From positions 1-5,556 of the forward strand of contig JAGCWG010000123.1 of assembly GCA_017961965.1 (NCBI GenBank): a DNA stretch of 5,556 nucleotides, given 5' to 3'. A program made the position numbers and the translations under genes. How positions within the stretch are numbered: the stretch's first letter is position 1; each line of letters starts with the position of its first letter. Under the pieces are notes generated by a model that did not search any database, was not told where the DNA came from, and saw nothing but the letters and a program-made list of their open reading frames with translations. Shown here piece by piece: positions 4,967 to 5,556 of this stretch. This DNA comes from Bacteroidaceae bacterium. Its GTDB lineage: Bacteria; Bacteroidota; Bacteroidia; Bacteroidales; Bacteroidaceae.

Positions 4967-5556
4967 ATGACAAGAATCATCATATCAACACTATGTCTGC
5001 TCCAAAGCGTATGCGGATTAGCTCAGGAGAATGCCGTATATGTGGAAAACCTCAAGTCCATTCAGGTAAAAGCCAATGGTACTTGGGGCGAACCGCCTCT
5101 GATGATACTCCACAGCAACAACTATGTGGAGATAAGCTTTGACGACCTCCAGCACAACTTCGTACGCTACACTTATACCATCACTCATTGCAATGCCGAC
5201 TGGACACCATCTGACATCAACCGCAACGAGTACATGGACGGCTTTGCCGACAACAAGATTGAGGACTACGAGCAGAGCATGAGTACCATGATGGACTATA
5301 ACCACTACACACTCTGCCTCCCTAATGATGATGTGAAGTTGCTCATCAGCGGTAACTACAAGGTCACTATATATGAAGAAGGCGAAGACGAGCCAGTGGC
5401 AGAGGCTTGCTTCAGCATCATCGAGCCACGAGTGGGCGTTGAAGTGTCTGTATCGGGCAATACCGACATCGATACATGGGCACAGCACCAGCAGGTGGAA
5501 TTCAACATCAACTACACGGGCTACGAGGTACGCAACCCCGTTGACGAGTTCTACCC
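4967..5556 (+). CDS. Type IX secretion system plug protein (DUF5103 family), 3'-truncated
   Basis: The first 196 residues of a protein cut by the window end. It matches the DUF5103 family, whose Flavobacterium member is the Plug bound to the SprA outer-membrane channel of the type IX secretion system and which is thought to seal the resting channel. Family-typical segments are visible: NLKSIQV at 28-34, VEISFDDL at 54-61, YTYTITHCNADW at 68-79, PSDINRNEYMDGF at 81-93, a PNDDVKLLISGNY stretch at 119-131 and the IIEPRVGV end of the first beta domain at 151-158. Residues 1-19 look like a Sec signal peptide (basic Arg3, hydrophobic core, likely cut GLA|QEN), so the protein is exported to the periplasm. 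The ATG at 4967 is preceded by A-rich CAGAAGAA, the usual style in this phylum. The leader holds two facing 9-bp repeat arrays and, further up, TAATTTTG boxes. Full members are about 400 residues, so roughly half is missing. It is transcribed away from the ABC gene. Confidence 0.87.
   Translation, partial: MTRIIISTLCLLQSVCGLAQENAVYVENLKSIQVKANGTWGEPPLMILHSNNYVEISFDDLQHNFVRYTYTITHCNADWTPSDINRNEYMDGFADNKIEDYEQSMSTMMDYNHYTLCLPNDDVKLLISGNYKVTIYEEGEDEPVAEACFSIIEPRVGVEVSVSGNTDIDTWAQHQQVEFNINYTGYEVRNPVDEFY

Noticed and set aside
4819..5020. Exact 10-bp direct repeat ATGCGGATTA at 4819-4828 and 5011-5020
   Set aside because: The second copy is inside plug coding sequence and the flanks do not match; no target duplication or element ends lie between them, so I treat it as chance.
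4744..5142. A 132-codon plus-strand frame crossing the divergent spacer
   Set aside because: It runs through three tandem-repeat arrays and then overlaps the plug gene in another frame; the plug frame has a signal peptide and family motifs, this one does not.
5018..5488. A 156-codon minus-strand frame opposite the plug gene
   Set aside because: Antisense shadow of the DUF5103 frame; no family features.

Overview
The window looks like ordinary chromosomal DNA of a Bacteroidota species, most likely Bacteroidales close to Prevotella/Segatella. This rests on four things: a gene matching the type IX secretion system plug protein family (DUF5103), which is confined to this phylum; start codons preceded by A/T-rich sequence with no clear Shine-Dalgarno; TAnnTTTG promoter-like boxes; and spacers packed with short repeat families that, from memory, are typical of these genomes. 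The species cannot be fixed from the sequence alone.

Layout: (1) 1-1275, plus strand, the Na+/H+ antiporter NhaA, lacking only its N-terminus at the window edge. (2) 1276-1432, a convergent spacer with a strong 13-bp hairpin that probably ends transcription from both sides. (3) 1433-2059, minus strand, uridine kinase (udk). (4) 2060-2350, a 291-base spacer made almost entirely of different short repeats. (5) 2351-2935, minus strand, a small YqiA-type alpha/beta hydrolase. (6) 2936-3058, a spacer with a GC-rich hairpin repeat. (7) 3059-4681, minus strand, a ModF-like protein with two ABC ATPase domains and no membrane segments. (8) 4682-4966, a divergent spacer with promoter-like boxes and three tandem-repeat arrays. 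(9) 4967-5556, plus strand, the N-terminal 196 residues of a T9SS plug protein, cut by the window end.

The three minus-strand genes could be read in series from the divergent spacer (ABC protein, hydrolase, udk), but the 123- and 291-base gaps make independent transcription of udk likely. They do not form an obvious pathway: ion homeostasis, pyrimidine salvage, an esterase-like enzyme, an orphan ABC ATPase and a secretion component.

I do not see a new defence, mobile or biosynthetic system. The points most worth a second look are the repeats: a 9-bp triplet array present three times, two copies of which face each other just before the plug gene; a GC-rich palindromic repeat that supplies the last codons of the ABC protein and lies at the udk start; and a 10-bp A-rich unit present in two spacers. 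Also notable are a degenerate first ATPase site in the ABC protein and a roughly 46-residue insertion in NhaA next to its pH-sensor loop.
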